This document shows, one piece after another, positions 9,097-18,865 of a stretch of DNA of 64,000 nt; the first letter of the stretch is position 1, and every line of letters starts with the position of its first letter. The notes under the pieces were generated by a model. It saw only the letters and a list, made by a program, of their open reading frames with translations, ran no database searches and was not told the origin of the DNA. The stretch is from an uncultured Lachnospiraceae bacterium (GTDB taxonomy: Bacteria; Bacillota; Clostridia; Lachnospirales; Lachnospiraceae): contig CANRZW010000007.1 of the NCBI GenBank assembly GCA_947644545.1, positions 57,489 to 121,488 of the forward strand, written 5' to 3'. Made by a program: the position numbers and the translations under genes.

Positions 9097-10713
9097 CTAT
9101 TTCATAGTAACGCGAGTCTTAACCTTTCTCAGGGAAGGATCCAGATCTTCTGCAGCCGACATACCAAACTCCGGCCGACCGTCCTTACGGAAATGAACCC
9201 GCCTGATGCCGTCGCATCTTATCGTCTGATCCAACGCAGTCTCCGCGTGATAAGCAATCATCAGATCCCCTTCCTCACCGATAAAGAACGAATTGTGTCC
9301 GGGTCCATACTCTCCTGCTACCGAGTAGAAGGAAAGCACCGGCGCACAGCTCTTCGACCACGAGGCCGGCTCAAGCAGATCGTCTTCCGCCCGTGCCGTC
9401 AAGAGCCCAAGTACATAGGTATAACTGTTGGCCGAACCGCCCGAATAAGTGAGGTAGACCTTGCCGTCCTTCCGAAAAGAATAGGGTCCTTCATTGTTGA
9501 TCGTCCCCGCCACGTTCTCCCATCCCAGGAGAGGTCTGGTAAGCAGTACCGGCTCGCTTGACAGTTTCCACGGTTCTTTCTCGTCAATGGTGGCAATGTA
9601 AAGCATCGAACCGCTGTCCAGCGGTGTTCCGATATGCTTTCTGTAAGACCATACCACATAGGAACTTCTGTCCGTCTTCAGATACGTCATATCGAGCGTG
9701 ATTCCATCCTCGGTCAGCGCACTGCCGTCGGCTCTCACTACCCTGATCGGATCCTCCCAGCTGTCCGCTTCTATGATGGACTTTCCTTTCCGTAGTCTCA
9801 TCATATGGCACTGGGGCCCCCACACCTGCCCGCTCACCGCAAACAGAATATAGAGTTCACCGCCTATCACATGAAATTCCGGCGCCCAGAAAGTCTGCAG
9901 CAGCTGCCGCTTCTCGTCCTCCGCCAAGATCAGATGTTCCACCATATCCTCACGGAACAGCCCCCTGACATCGTCCGCCTCCCGCACATACAGTCCGATA
10001 TCGTTCAGGTTGTCATTGGTGGAGATATAGTACCACTTCCCTTCCCAGGGAAAAACTACCGGATCCCCATATCCTACAGCCACCGGAAAAGGAAAGCTCT
10101 GGTCCACGACGCTGCCTTCCACCTCGTAACTGCCGCCCGGTGTAAAATCAATCCCCGTTCTGTCCCACACGACTCTCTTCGAGTGGCAGGAACCGTCCGA
10201 ATAGACTGCTTCGGCTCTGATCCGATCCAAGTCTTCTCCGGAATCCAGCTCGACACATGCAGGCACCCTGATCTCTGTGTTGCAAACAGGCCCCCAGTAT
10301 TCTGCCGCCCTTTCCAATACGTCTTTCCTGGCCGAAATGCAGTCCCCTGCGCTCTCCCAGCCGCTTTCTAACAGATCGACCAGCCCCAGACTGTCAAAGC
10401 TGATGAAATCCCTTGTCTTCCACAGCAGAACCTTACCTTTGCTGTCAACGTCTTCTTCTCCGTTTTCCTGCACTCTGACTGCCGCTATACCGTAACTGCC
10501 ATCCTCCAAGCCAAAGATTCTCGGATGCTTCACTGCTTTCGTGTCAAGGGTATCATCCGGCCGGATCTGCGCCTGTGCAAACAGAATCCCGTAGTTCTTA
10601 TGCCAGGGTCGAAATTCTTCTTCCCCCTCACGGGATGCCATATGTACGCTGTAAGCCAGCCCGGCCGGATAGTCAACCGCATTTGGCTCTCTTGTATATA
10701 CTTTTATTTCCAT
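9097..10713 (-). CDS. GH43 family glycosidase with N-terminal extra domain
   Basis: VVFPWEGKWYYISTNDNLNDIGLY and GPYSFRKDGKVYLTYSGG, GH43-like; paralogue of 13558-15375. Confidence 0.8.
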   Translation of the reverse strand: MEIKVYTREPNAVDYPAGLAYSVHMASREGEEEFRPWHKNYGILFAQAQIRPDDTLDTKAVKHPRIFGLEDGSYGIAAVRVQENGEEDVDSKGKVLLWKTRDFISFDSLGLVDLLESGWESAGDCISARKDVLERAAEYWGPVCNTEIRVPACVELDSGEDLDRIRAEAVYSDGSCHSKRVVWDRTGIDFTPGGSYEVEGSVVDQSFPFPVAVGYGDPVVFPWEGKWYYISTNDNLNDIGLYVREADDVRGLFREDMVEHLILAEDEKRQLLQTFWAPEFHVIGGELYILFAVSGQVWGPQCHMMRLRKGKSIIEADSWEDPIRVVRADGSALTEDGITLDMTYLKTDRSSYVVWSYRKHIGTPLDSGSMLYIATIDEKEPWKLSSEPVLLTRPLLGWENVAGTINNEGPYSFRKDGKVYLTYSGGSANSYTYVLGLLTARAEDDLLEPASWSKSCAPVLSFYSVAGEYGPGHNSFFIGEEGDLMIAYHAETALDQTIRCDGIRRVHFRKDGRPEFGMSAAEDLDPSLRKVKTRVTMK

Positions 10714-10782
10714 AATTCCCTCCATGCCGAAATATTTTCTATTCTCTGCAATTCACGCAGCCGGCATCTCCTGCGCGGACTG

Positions 10783-12267
10783 CTATTTGATCCGGAACAT
10801 CATCACGCTGCGCGGCGGAATCACAAAGGACAGGCCTCTGTCTTCCACGGTAAACGCCGTAAATTCCTCTTCCACAACAGTCTCCGGCTCATCAAAGGTA
10901 TTGTAGGCATTCATGTCTCCATGCACAATATATCCCTTCACATCGACGGGCTTTCTCTCCTCAAACAGAAACTCCATATTGTGGGAGTCCTGCAGCGAGT
11001 GGTTCGTGAGCGTCACCGTCACAACCCCATCCCGATCGATCGAAGCCGACTCCTGCACCATACTATCCTTCTCTTCCTGTACCTCCAGACAGCTTCCGAT
11101 CAGCTCTGCTCCCTGATGATATTTGTACATGTGGAATACATGATAGGTGGGCGTTAACAGCATACGGCTGCCTTCCGTCAGAACTACCGACTGCAGAACA
11201 TTGACGATCTGCGCAATACAGGCCATCTTTACCCGGTCACAGTGCTTGTTGAAAATATTCAGGGTAACGCCCGCCACCACGGCATCCCGCATGGTATTCT
11301 GCTGGTAAAGGAATCCCGGATTCGTACCCGCTTCCACGTCATGCCAGCAGCCCCACTCATCAACGATCATGCCGATCTTCTTGTCCGGGTCGTACCGATC
11401 CATGATCGCCGCGTGTCTTCTGATCAGCTCTTCCATCCCCAGTGCGCGTTTTAACGTCGCATTCCATTCGTCTTCACCAAAATCCGTAGCGCTTCCCTTA
11501 TGCTCTCCCTTTTCCACGCCCACATAATAGTGCATGGAAAGCCCGTCCATAAAGCCGTGAGCGCTTTCGGGCGCCGGCTTGCGGAAGCATTCATGAAGTA
11601 CCGTATCCGTCCATTCATAGTCCGTCGAATCCGCACCGCCACAGACTTTGAAAACCGGACGATCCTTATGATAATTCCGCACGTAAGTCTGATAACGGCG
11701 GTATAAATGCGCATAATGATCCGGCGCCATATTGCCGCCGCAGCCCCAGTTCTCATTGCCCACACCGAAATAATCCAGTTTCCATGCCTGCTCATGCCCG
11801 TTCTCACGCCGCAGGTCCGCCATCGGGGAGACGCCGTCGAAGGTCATATACTCTACCCACTCGCTCATCTCCTGCACCGTGCCGCTTCCCACATTGCCGC
11901 ACACATAGGTCTTACAGCCAAGCTGCTCACACAACTCGAAATACTCATGGGTTCCGAAACTGTTGTCCTCCGTCGTGCCGCCCCAATGGGTATTGACCAT
12001 CTTCTTTCTCTTTTCCTTCGGGCCGATCCCGTCCTTCCAATGGTACTCGTCCGCAAAGCATCCGCCCGGCCAGCGCAGTACCGGAATATCAATCTCCTTC
12101 AACGCGTTTACCACATCGATCCGCATACCCTTCTCATTGGGAATCTCGGATGACTCCCCTACATACAGACCGTCATAGATGCATCTGCCCAGATGCTCGC
12201 TGAAATGCCCGTAAATCTCCGGTGCTATTACCCCTTTTTTCTGGTTTTCATGAATATAAAGCTTCAT
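10783..12267 (-). CDS. abfA: GH51 alpha-L-arabinofuranosidase
   Basis: [56 protein letters not shown] typical of GH51. Confidence 0.93.
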   Translation of the reverse strand: MKLYIHENQKKGVIAPEIYGHFSEHLGRCIYDGLYVGESSEIPNEKGMRIDVVNALKEIDIPVLRWPGGCFADEYHWKDGIGPKEKRKKMVNTHWGGTTEDNSFGTHEYFELCEQLGCKTYVCGNVGSGTVQEMSEWVEYMTFDGVSPMADLRRENGHEQAWKLDYFGVGNENWGCGGNMAPDHYAHLYRRYQTYVRNYHKDRPVFKVCGGADSTDYEWTDTVLHECFRKPAPESAHGFMDGLSMHYYVGVEKGEHKGSATDFGEDEWNATLKRALGMEELIRRHAAIMDRYDPDKKIGMIVDEWGCWHDVEAGTNPGFLYQQNTMRDAVVAGVTLNIFNKHCDRVKMACIAQIVNVLQSVVLTEGSRMLLTPTYHVFHMYKYHQGAELIGSCLEVQEEKDSMVQESASIDRDGVVTVTLTNHSLQDSHNMEFLFEERKPVDVKGYIVHGDMNAYNTFDEPETVVEEEFTAFTVEDRGLSFVIPPRSVMMFRIK

Positions 12268-12288
12268 AGTCCCCACCCCTTTCCGTTT

Positions 12289-12306
12289 TTGTTTAACGTT
12301 TAACCA
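12289..12306. promoter_or_regulatory. LacI-family operator candidate TTGTTTAACGTTTAACCA
   Basis: Exact copy of the 8807-8824 site, 9 nt downstream of predicted -10. Confidence 0.8.
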
Positions 12307-12314
12307 TTATGGTA

Positions 12315-12343
12315 ATTATAGGGGCATGTTGTTTTTTTGTCAA
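12315..12343 (-). promoter_or_regulatory. Promoter TTGACA-N17-TATAAT for GH51/GH43 operon
   Basis: Consensus -35 and -10 on minus strand, 17-nt spacer. Confidence 0.8.
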
Positions 12344-12361
12344 TCCAAGATGTATTTTTGT

Positions 12362-12394
12362 TAAAAAAAGCCGGGACAATTTCTCGCCCCGGCT
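12362..12394 (-). terminator. Rho-independent terminator after LacI gene
   Basis: AGCCGGG/CCCGGCT stem followed by T-run on minus strand. Confidence 0.75.
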
Positions 12395-12402
12395 GCCAAT
12401 CT

Positions 12403-13452
12403 TTAAATTTGATGTATGGATTCACGCTCTATAAAAGTACAGGGTATCAAGATCCTCCCCGCCTCGTCATCCTGCTGCCCCTGGCTCTCTCCGCCTTCGA
12501 TCTTCTTAAGCAGCACCTCGGCAGACACATGCCCGATCTTTCTAAGCGGCAGCGCCATCGTCGTTAATCCCGGAATGAAAAATTCCGAAATCTCCTGCCC
12601 GTCAAAGCCTGCCACCGCCATATCCTGTCCTGCCCGTTTGCCTTGCTCATTCAGGCAGCGGTAAACTCCGCCCGCCATTCTGTCCGCCATACAGAAGACC
12701 GCCGTCACCTCTGTCTTCAGAAGTTCCCGTGCCTCTATATACGCGCTCTCCTCATCCCATGCGGCGTATCGGATCCACTCCGGATTATACAGGATCTGAT
12801 GTTCAAACAGCGCCTTCTGATACCCCAGAAGTCTCTGCTTCGTATGAATATTATCCGCCCGTCCGCCGATAACGCCGATCTTACGGTGTCCCTTTGCAAT
12901 AAGATACCGCACGATCTCATAGCCGGCCCCCTGGTCGTCAATCCCGACAGAAGGAATCCTCGGATTGTTGTCAAAGGCATATGCCATCACCGCCGGTGTG
13001 GAAAAGTCCTCCGCAAAGCAATGTATCACCCTGGCATGTCCGGCAACATAGATAATCCCGTCCACCATGATCGAAGTCAACTCTCTGAGCGCCGGCTCTA
13101 AAATAGCGTGATAATCCGAATCCTTATTATACCAGGAATCACTCCATCTGGCATAAAGACGCAGGTTCTTAACAATCGACCGGTAACCTCTCTCTTCACA
13201 ATATCTCATAATGCCCTCCACGATCTCGGGCGTCGTAAACTGCGCAAGGTCTTCCACTATAATACCGATCATCTTCGTCTTCTGGTTTCGCAGGCCCTGT
13301 GCTATGTAATTGGGCCTGTATCCCAGTCTGTTAACGGTCTCCAGCACTCTCTCTCTCGTCTCTTCGCTGACTTTAGGTTTGCCGTTCAAAATATTCGATA
13401 CGGTTGTCGGCGAAACATTACATTCTCTGGCGATCTCCTTCAGTGTAACCAT
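12403..13452 (-). CDS. LacI family transcriptional regulator
   Basis: N-terminal HTH MVTLKEIARECNVSPTTVSNILNGKPKVSEETRERV, then periplasmic-binding-like domain. Confidence 0.93.
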   Translation of the reverse strand: MVTLKEIARECNVSPTTVSNILNGKPKVSEETRERVLETVNRLGYRPNYIAQGLRNQKTKMIGIIVEDLAQFTTPEIVEGIMRYCEERGYRSIVKNLRLYARWSDSWYNKDSDYHAILEPALRELTSIMVDGIIYVAGHARVIHCFAEDFSTPAVMAYAFDNNPRIPSVGIDDQGAGYEIVRYLIAKGHRKIGVIGGRADNIHTKQRLLGYQKALFEHQILYNPEWIRYAAWDEESAYIEARELLKTEVTAVFCMADRMAGGVYRCLNEQGKRAGQDMAVAGFDGQEISEFFIPGLTTMALPLRKIGHVSAEVLLKKIEGGESQGQQDDEAGRILIPCTFIERESIHQI

Positions 13453-13557
13453 TCTAATCTGTCTCCCAATAATTCCGTCCTTACCAGTAGAATATAACAT
13501 CTCACCGATTACAATGCAACCAATTATTACAAACTACAAACAAATCCATGGGAGACT

Positions 13558-15375
13558 CTATAAGATCCGTGCCTCCACAGTCCGGAATTCCTCCGGCAGA
13601 TCCCTCTCCTCTGTCACATCCAGCATCGGCTCCCCGTCAATATCGAAATGTGTTCTGCGGGCAGCGGAAGAACGCGGTCCATCCACGCCGGCCCGCATAT
13701 GGTAGAAGTTCCACACCAGCCCGTTTTCATCGGTCACATAGGAATTATGGCCGGTGCCGTACTCGCCTTCCACACTGGCGGAAGACATCAAAGGATAGTT
13801 ACTCTTGCTCCAGTTCTCCGGATTCAGGATATCACTGCCCATCACCGGCTTTAAGAGTCCCACCGTATACGTCGCATCGACAGCCGCCGCGGCGTAGGTA
13901 ATCATCAATTGGCCGTTCTTCTCAAGCGCATAAGGACCCTCCACCACATAAGTATGATTGTTCTCCCAGCCGTACTCCGGTTTGGCAATGCAGACCGGAT
14001 CGGTCAGAAGCTTCCACGGCTCCTTCTCATCAATCTGCGCCAGATACAGCCATGCGCCCTGATCCACCGGCAGAAACTGCCGCTGAGACCACATGACATA
14101 TGTTTTGCCTTCATAGTCAATCGTCGTCATATCCAGTGATATCACTTTACCTTCTTCACACAGTGGCGAACCGTCCTTCTTCACAACCATGACAGGCGCT
14201 GACCAGTCCTCCTTACAGATCGGATCGCCGCCTTCGCGCAGCTTCCGTACCCGGGATTCCTCATGGTAGAATTCGCCGGAAGTGGCCGCATGGAACACAT
14301 AGAGCTTTCCGTCCACCTCATGGAATTCCGGCGCCCACAATAAACCGCCGATCCCCGGATAGGTCTCCGAATCCAGGAAAAGCTCTTCCTTCGCCGTCAG
14401 GATTCCCTCCAGCGTGTCGGCACAGCGCATGTACAGCGTGTGATTGTCATCCGCATCATTCGTGGCAATAAAATAATACTTTCCGTCCCGGTACATGCAG
14501 ACCGGATCCGCCCGATACTGCGCAAACGGATTCGGGAAATGCTCCTGATGCACTCTGCCCCGTACCACGCGGTTGTCGCCCTCTGCCGTCTCCTCCCAGT
14601 CGATCTTCCGCTCTACTTTCGTCCCATCGCTGTAAGAGGCAACCGCCTTGACTGTCTTAAGCTCCTCCACGGAATGGAACGGCCCTTCCTTAGACAATGT
14701 CATGCCGATACAGATCGGTACCAACAGTTTTTTCGACAGATACGCTCCGGTCTCTTCCGATACCTCAACCGTGTTACAAGGCACAACACCCTCGATCTCT
14801 TCCAGTTCCGCCGGCGCAAATGACGGTACCGGAATCACCGGTTCTTCTGTCTCCTGCACGGAATCCGGTCTGGGCAGCGTATCTTTTGGCGCACTTTCCC
14901 AGGCGTATTCCCGAAACTCGCCCACGCCTTCCATCCACTTTCCTGCCTCTGTTTTCCAACAGATCCTGTATGCTTTCTCGCCCGCATCATAAGTACAGCG
15001 GACTTCCGCGACCACACCGTCTTCCTGCAGGCGGCACAGTCCCTTTTCCTCATAATGGACCAAATCACGGCTGGCAAAAAAAAGCACACAGCCATCACTG
15101 GCCAGATCCGCTTCTCCCTCTGCCCCGGTACGCACCGCCAGAACACCGTAACCGCCCTCCTTCATCTCGAAGAGCCACGGCCTCTTCAAACTTCTCGCAT
15201 CCAGCGTGCCGTCCTCCGGATTCTGCAGCGCCCTGGCGTAAAGAATGCCTTCATTGTGGTGATAAGGATGGAACTTTCCGTCCTCTCCCCGGTACGCAAG
15301 ATGCATACTGTATGCCATCCGCTTCCCGTAGATAATATCCTCTTTCGGTTGTCTTGTATAACTTAGTATCTCCAT
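13558..15375 (-). CDS. GH43 family glycosidase with N-terminal extra domain
   Basis: DPVCMYRDGKYYFIATNDADDNHTLYMR and LLWAPEFHEVDGKLYVFHA; same layout as 9097-10713. Confidence 0.8.
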   Translation of the reverse strand: MEILSYTRQPKEDIIYGKRMAYSMHLAYRGEDGKFHPYHHNEGILYARALQNPEDGTLDARSLKRPWLFEMKEGGYGVLAVRTGAEGEADLASDGCVLFFASRDLVHYEEKGLCRLQEDGVVAEVRCTYDAGEKAYRICWKTEAGKWMEGVGEFREYAWESAPKDTLPRPDSVQETEEPVIPVPSFAPAELEEIEGVVPCNTVEVSEETGAYLSKKLLVPICIGMTLSKEGPFHSVEELKTVKAVASYSDGTKVERKIDWEETAEGDNRVVRGRVHQEHFPNPFAQYRADPVCMYRDGKYYFIATNDADDNHTLYMRCADTLEGILTAKEELFLDSETYPGIGGLLWAPEFHEVDGKLYVFHAATSGEFYHEESRVRKLREGGDPICKEDWSAPVMVVKKDGSPLCEEGKVISLDMTTIDYEGKTYVMWSQRQFLPVDQGAWLYLAQIDEKEPWKLLTDPVCIAKPEYGWENNHTYVVEGPYALEKNGQLMITYAAAAVDATYTVGLLKPVMGSDILNPENWSKSNYPLMSSASVEGEYGTGHNSYVTDENGLVWNFYHMRAGVDGPRSSAARRTHFDIDGEPMLDVTEERDLPEEFRTVEARIL

Positions 15376-15492
15376 CTCGATTACTTTCTCCTTTTCCGGA
15401 ATCTGCCTCTGCTCACAGCCGTCAGTTCCTGTCATTGCTGTATATATCGGCAGGACTTTCCTTTACAGCAAGGCTGTCATGCCCATTTCTTT

Positions 15493-17097
15493 CTATTCGT
15501 AGGCATACAGCTTCACCTTAAGCATCGTCGGTTCCTCATATATCATACTGGACGCTTCATCACCGTTAAATCTGCGCCCTGCCGTCCACGCGCCGTCCCG
15601 GAACCGGCCTTCCTCCAATACCAGTATGCCGGCATTCGGTTTCTTCTCATCCGTGGTAAAGAACGCAAGTCCGGCTTCATGTACCATAACGTAGAAGGTA
15701 TCCTCCGTCTCCTTTAAGACCAGACACACGCCCCTGCTGTCCTTGATCCGTGCATGTTCCAGGATCACCCGGAAACCGAAGGAACCGAACACCATCTCAT
15801 TTTCCTCTTTCCGCTCGCTGCATACCGCCTGCAGATCCGCCGTTCCGTATTTAGCGGCCAGAAGCGGCATCATCTCCTGCAGATTATGGGTAAACCAATA
15901 ATATTCCTCCACATTCTGAGGGGTTTTGAGCGCCGGATCGCTTACATCCATACCGAACAGTGCACCTTGCTGTGCATTGAACGGTTTACCGATATCTTCA
16001 AACCCGAACGGGGAATAGCACATAGCATGGTAATGTCCCACTACGTACGCCTCCCGCACGCCCGCATAGCTGTGAGTAGCACATTCCGGAATAAACAGCG
16101 GATTACCCCTCTTCGTATAGGCATCACACACACCCGGGAAATCCGGCACGTAGATATCCGGTGCAATCACGTCGATATGCGGTGCGCAATACTCCCACAC
16201 CTCCATCATGCGTGCTACCGGACCGCCACTGGGATACATCCCCGGCTTCTCCCCCTTATCAAGCCAGCAGTTGACCGTCATCGGCAGAGGATACTCCGCT
16301 TTCCCCGCAGCCGCCACCGCGTTCACATAAGATGCGATATGATAGGCGCTGAAAATCTCCTCTGCACACGCGCCGAACACCTCTTCCCAGCTGCCGCTGT
16401 CCGCACCCTTCTGCACGGCTTCCTTCACATCCGGAACAAGCGTGTGCACATTCGCTTTCATATGCTCCACAAATGCCTGCGGCACAGCTTTTGCATAAAG
16501 AGCGTCCGCCTCATCCGACACTTCTCTGGCATTGCCCATCACACCGGTCTCATTTTCAACCTGTACGGCCACTACCGTGCCGATCTCTCCGTCCACCTCG
16601 CACAGATGCCGCATCAGCCTGCCAAATGCCCGCGCGTCCGCCTCTCTGGTTTCGTCACACAGATATGACAGGGATGTGTACGACATTCCGTAAAAATCTT
16701 TTAACCTGACTAGATTCTTCCCCTTCTCCATCTGTGCCCGACGGAAACGTACCGGATCGGTCTTCACCCACGCCGGCGCGTAATAACACTGCGCATTCTT
16801 CCAGGAGCCAAACCACAGAAAACCAAGCTTCTTCCCCCGCGCCCTTGCCTGCATGATCAGCGCGTCCATCAGAGAGAAGTCAAAAACTCCCTCTTCCGGC
16901 TCCACCAGTTCCCAGGTCACCGGAAGCAGCAGACTGTTCATGCCCAATGCATCCGCCTGGTCATAGACGCCTTCCATATACTCCACGGAGGAAGAATTGG
17001 AATTGTGCACTTCCCCCGCCAGCATGATAAAAGGTTCCTCATTTACGATCAATACTTTCCTGCCATTACGTGTTTCTACCCTGGATAATACCTTCAT
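15493..17097 (-). CDS. GH35-like beta-galactosidase (DUF5597 type)
   Basis: MLAGEVHNSNSSS, VVAVQVENETGVMG and FIPECATHS, typical of the GH35/DUF5597 group. Confidence 0.8.
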   Translation of the reverse strand: MKVLSRVETRNGRKVLIVNEEPFIMLAGEVHNSNSSSVEYMEGVYDQADALGMNSLLLPVTWELVEPEEGVFDFSLMDALIMQARARGKKLGFLWFGSWKNAQCYYAPAWVKTDPVRFRRAQMEKGKNLVRLKDFYGMSYTSLSYLCDETREADARAFGRLMRHLCEVDGEIGTVVAVQVENETGVMGNAREVSDEADALYAKAVPQAFVEHMKANVHTLVPDVKEAVQKGADSGSWEEVFGACAEEIFSAYHIASYVNAVAAAGKAEYPLPMTVNCWLDKGEKPGMYPSGGPVARMMEVWEYCAPHIDVIAPDIYVPDFPGVCDAYTKRGNPLFIPECATHSYAGVREAYVVGHYHAMCYSPFGFEDIGKPFNAQQGALFGMDVSDPALKTPQNVEEYYWFTHNLQEMMPLLAAKYGTADLQAVCSERKEENEMVFGSFGFRVILEHARIKDSRGVCLVLKETEDTFYVMVHEAGLAFFTTDEKKPNAGILVLEEGRFRDGAWTAGRRFNGDEASSMIYEEPTMLKVKLYAYE

Positions 17098-17200
17098 GAT
17101 TCGCACCCTTTCCGTAATCTTGTGCTTTTTCTCTCTCTAATTCTCATTCTCTTTCCTGAATATCCGGATTCATTACCGCTGCTCTGGCGATTCTGTCATC

Positions 17201-18826
17201 CTACTCTTCTCCCCGATAACTGAACCAGTCAAAAGCGGCATATTCCTCATAATCCGTCCCGTTTCCGCTGGCAAACATACCGATATAAGCGCCCACGAAG
17301 CCGCCTGCCGTCTCGCTTCCCAGGAAACCACCGTCAACCTGCCCGGCAAGCACGGTCTTCTTGCCGCTTTCATCTTCCACGGCCAGCGTAAACGCCTGCC
17401 CTTTGGCACGAATGACCAGCACCGTCTTAGCCTGCTCCCAGGCTGCTTCTCCCAGGATTTCCTCATGATATGCTTCCTGTTCTTCCTTGTGCAGCAGCGA
17501 TACTTCCTTGGAACCGAAGCCGCAGACTGCCCGGGCCACCTGCTTTCCGCCTTCTCCAAGACCAACTTCCACACGCAGCTGCTGATAGTCATTCTGTAAT
17601 ACTACAAGCCCCGCCGTCTGTTTGTCTTTCGGTGTAAAGCATAACTTTGCTCTGGCCTCAAAAGACATATGCTGCTGTCTTCTGCCGAGAAAACCCGTGC
17701 TCTGGGGTTCATGCGCCGCGGATCCGAAACTGTCCTTCTTCCCCGACATCCCCTGTCCCATCGATTTGTCATAGAGCTTTAATTTCAGACAACCATCTTC
17801 CAGCCTGCAAGTGTTCTCGTCCGGAGTTCCGAGGAAGTTAAAATGATACGGCAGGCTGCCGCCGTCGAAATCCTCCTTCTCCGGCACGGCAGGCACGTCA
17901 AATACCGGCAGTTCCGGTCCCGCATAGGTAAACTCGATACGGCCCGTTCCCGGACTGACAACCGGCCATCCTTCTTCCCATTCTACCGGCGCAATAAAGG
18001 TCTCTCTGCCCAGATTCTTATGATAACCGCCGTAAGGTCTGGATGCCAGGAAGACAATATACCAGGAGCCATCCTGTAATTCCACCAGATCGGCATGACC
18101 TGTGTTGGCAATAGCCGCTTTCATCCCCAGATGACGCTGCGTCAGAATCGGATTACCCCGATAACTCTCGTAAGGACCGGTGATCTTCTTTGCCCGGGCG
18201 ATGGTCTCCGAATGGAAATGTTCCGTCCCGCCCTCTGCGATCATCAGATAATAATAACCGTTCACCTTATACATATGGGGCGCTTCCGGCCACGCGGCAT
18301 TCTCCATCGCACCGCCCCAGATCTTCGTCTTCTCGCCCACCAGCTCAAACTTCTCCAGATCGATCTCGGAGAGCCAGATCATCTGCCTCTCTCCCGACCA
18401 TCCGCCGCACGTTCCCGTATAGTAAGCCTTCCCGTCATCATCCCAGAACAGCGACGGGTCAATACCCTCCGCGCCCTCGATCCAATGAGGATCAGACCAT
18501 GGGCCTTCCGGTTTCTTAGCCGTCACGATAAAGTTACCGCCATAGTTCACATTCGTAGTGATCATGTAAAACAGTCCCTCATGATAGCGGATCGTCGGCG
18601 CAAAAATCCCGCCGGAGATCGCATACGGACCAAGCGGCAGCTGCTCCGGCCTATCCAGCACATGCCCGATCTGCTCCCAGTGCGCCAGATCACGGCTGTG
18701 GAAAATAGGCACGCCCGGATAATAGGAAAATGACGATGTCACCATATAGAAATCATCTTCCACCCTGCAGATGGAAGGATCGGGATAAAATCCCGGTAAT
18801 AACGGGTTATGTAAGGTTACGCTCAT
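17201..18826 (-). CDS. xynB: GH43 beta-xylosidase with C-terminal beta-sandwich domain
   Basis: NPLLPGFYPDPSICRVEDDFYMVTSSFSYYPGVPIFHSRDL signature. Confidence 0.93.
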   Translation of the reverse strand: MSVTLHNPLLPGFYPDPSICRVEDDFYMVTSSFSYYPGVPIFHSRDLAHWEQIGHVLDRPEQLPLGPYAISGGIFAPTIRYHEGLFYMITTNVNYGGNFIVTAKKPEGPWSDPHWIEGAEGIDPSLFWDDDGKAYYTGTCGGWSGERQMIWLSEIDLEKFELVGEKTKIWGGAMENAAWPEAPHMYKVNGYYYLMIAEGGTEHFHSETIARAKKITGPYESYRGNPILTQRHLGMKAAIANTGHADLVELQDGSWYIVFLASRPYGGYHKNLGRETFIAPVEWEEGWPVVSPGTGRIEFTYAGPELPVFDVPAVPEKEDFDGGSLPYHFNFLGTPDENTCRLEDGCLKLKLYDKSMGQGMSGKKDSFGSAAHEPQSTGFLGRRQQHMSFEARAKLCFTPKDKQTAGLVVLQNDYQQLRVEVGLGEGGKQVARAVCGFGSKEVSLLHKEEQEAYHEEILGEAAWEQAKTVLVIRAKGQAFTLAVEDESGKKTVLAGQVDGGFLGSETAGGFVGAYIGMFASGNGTDYEEYAAFDWFSYRGEE

Positions 18827-18865
18827 TGTTATGCCTTGCTCCTTTCTTATACACGCTTCAACTCT

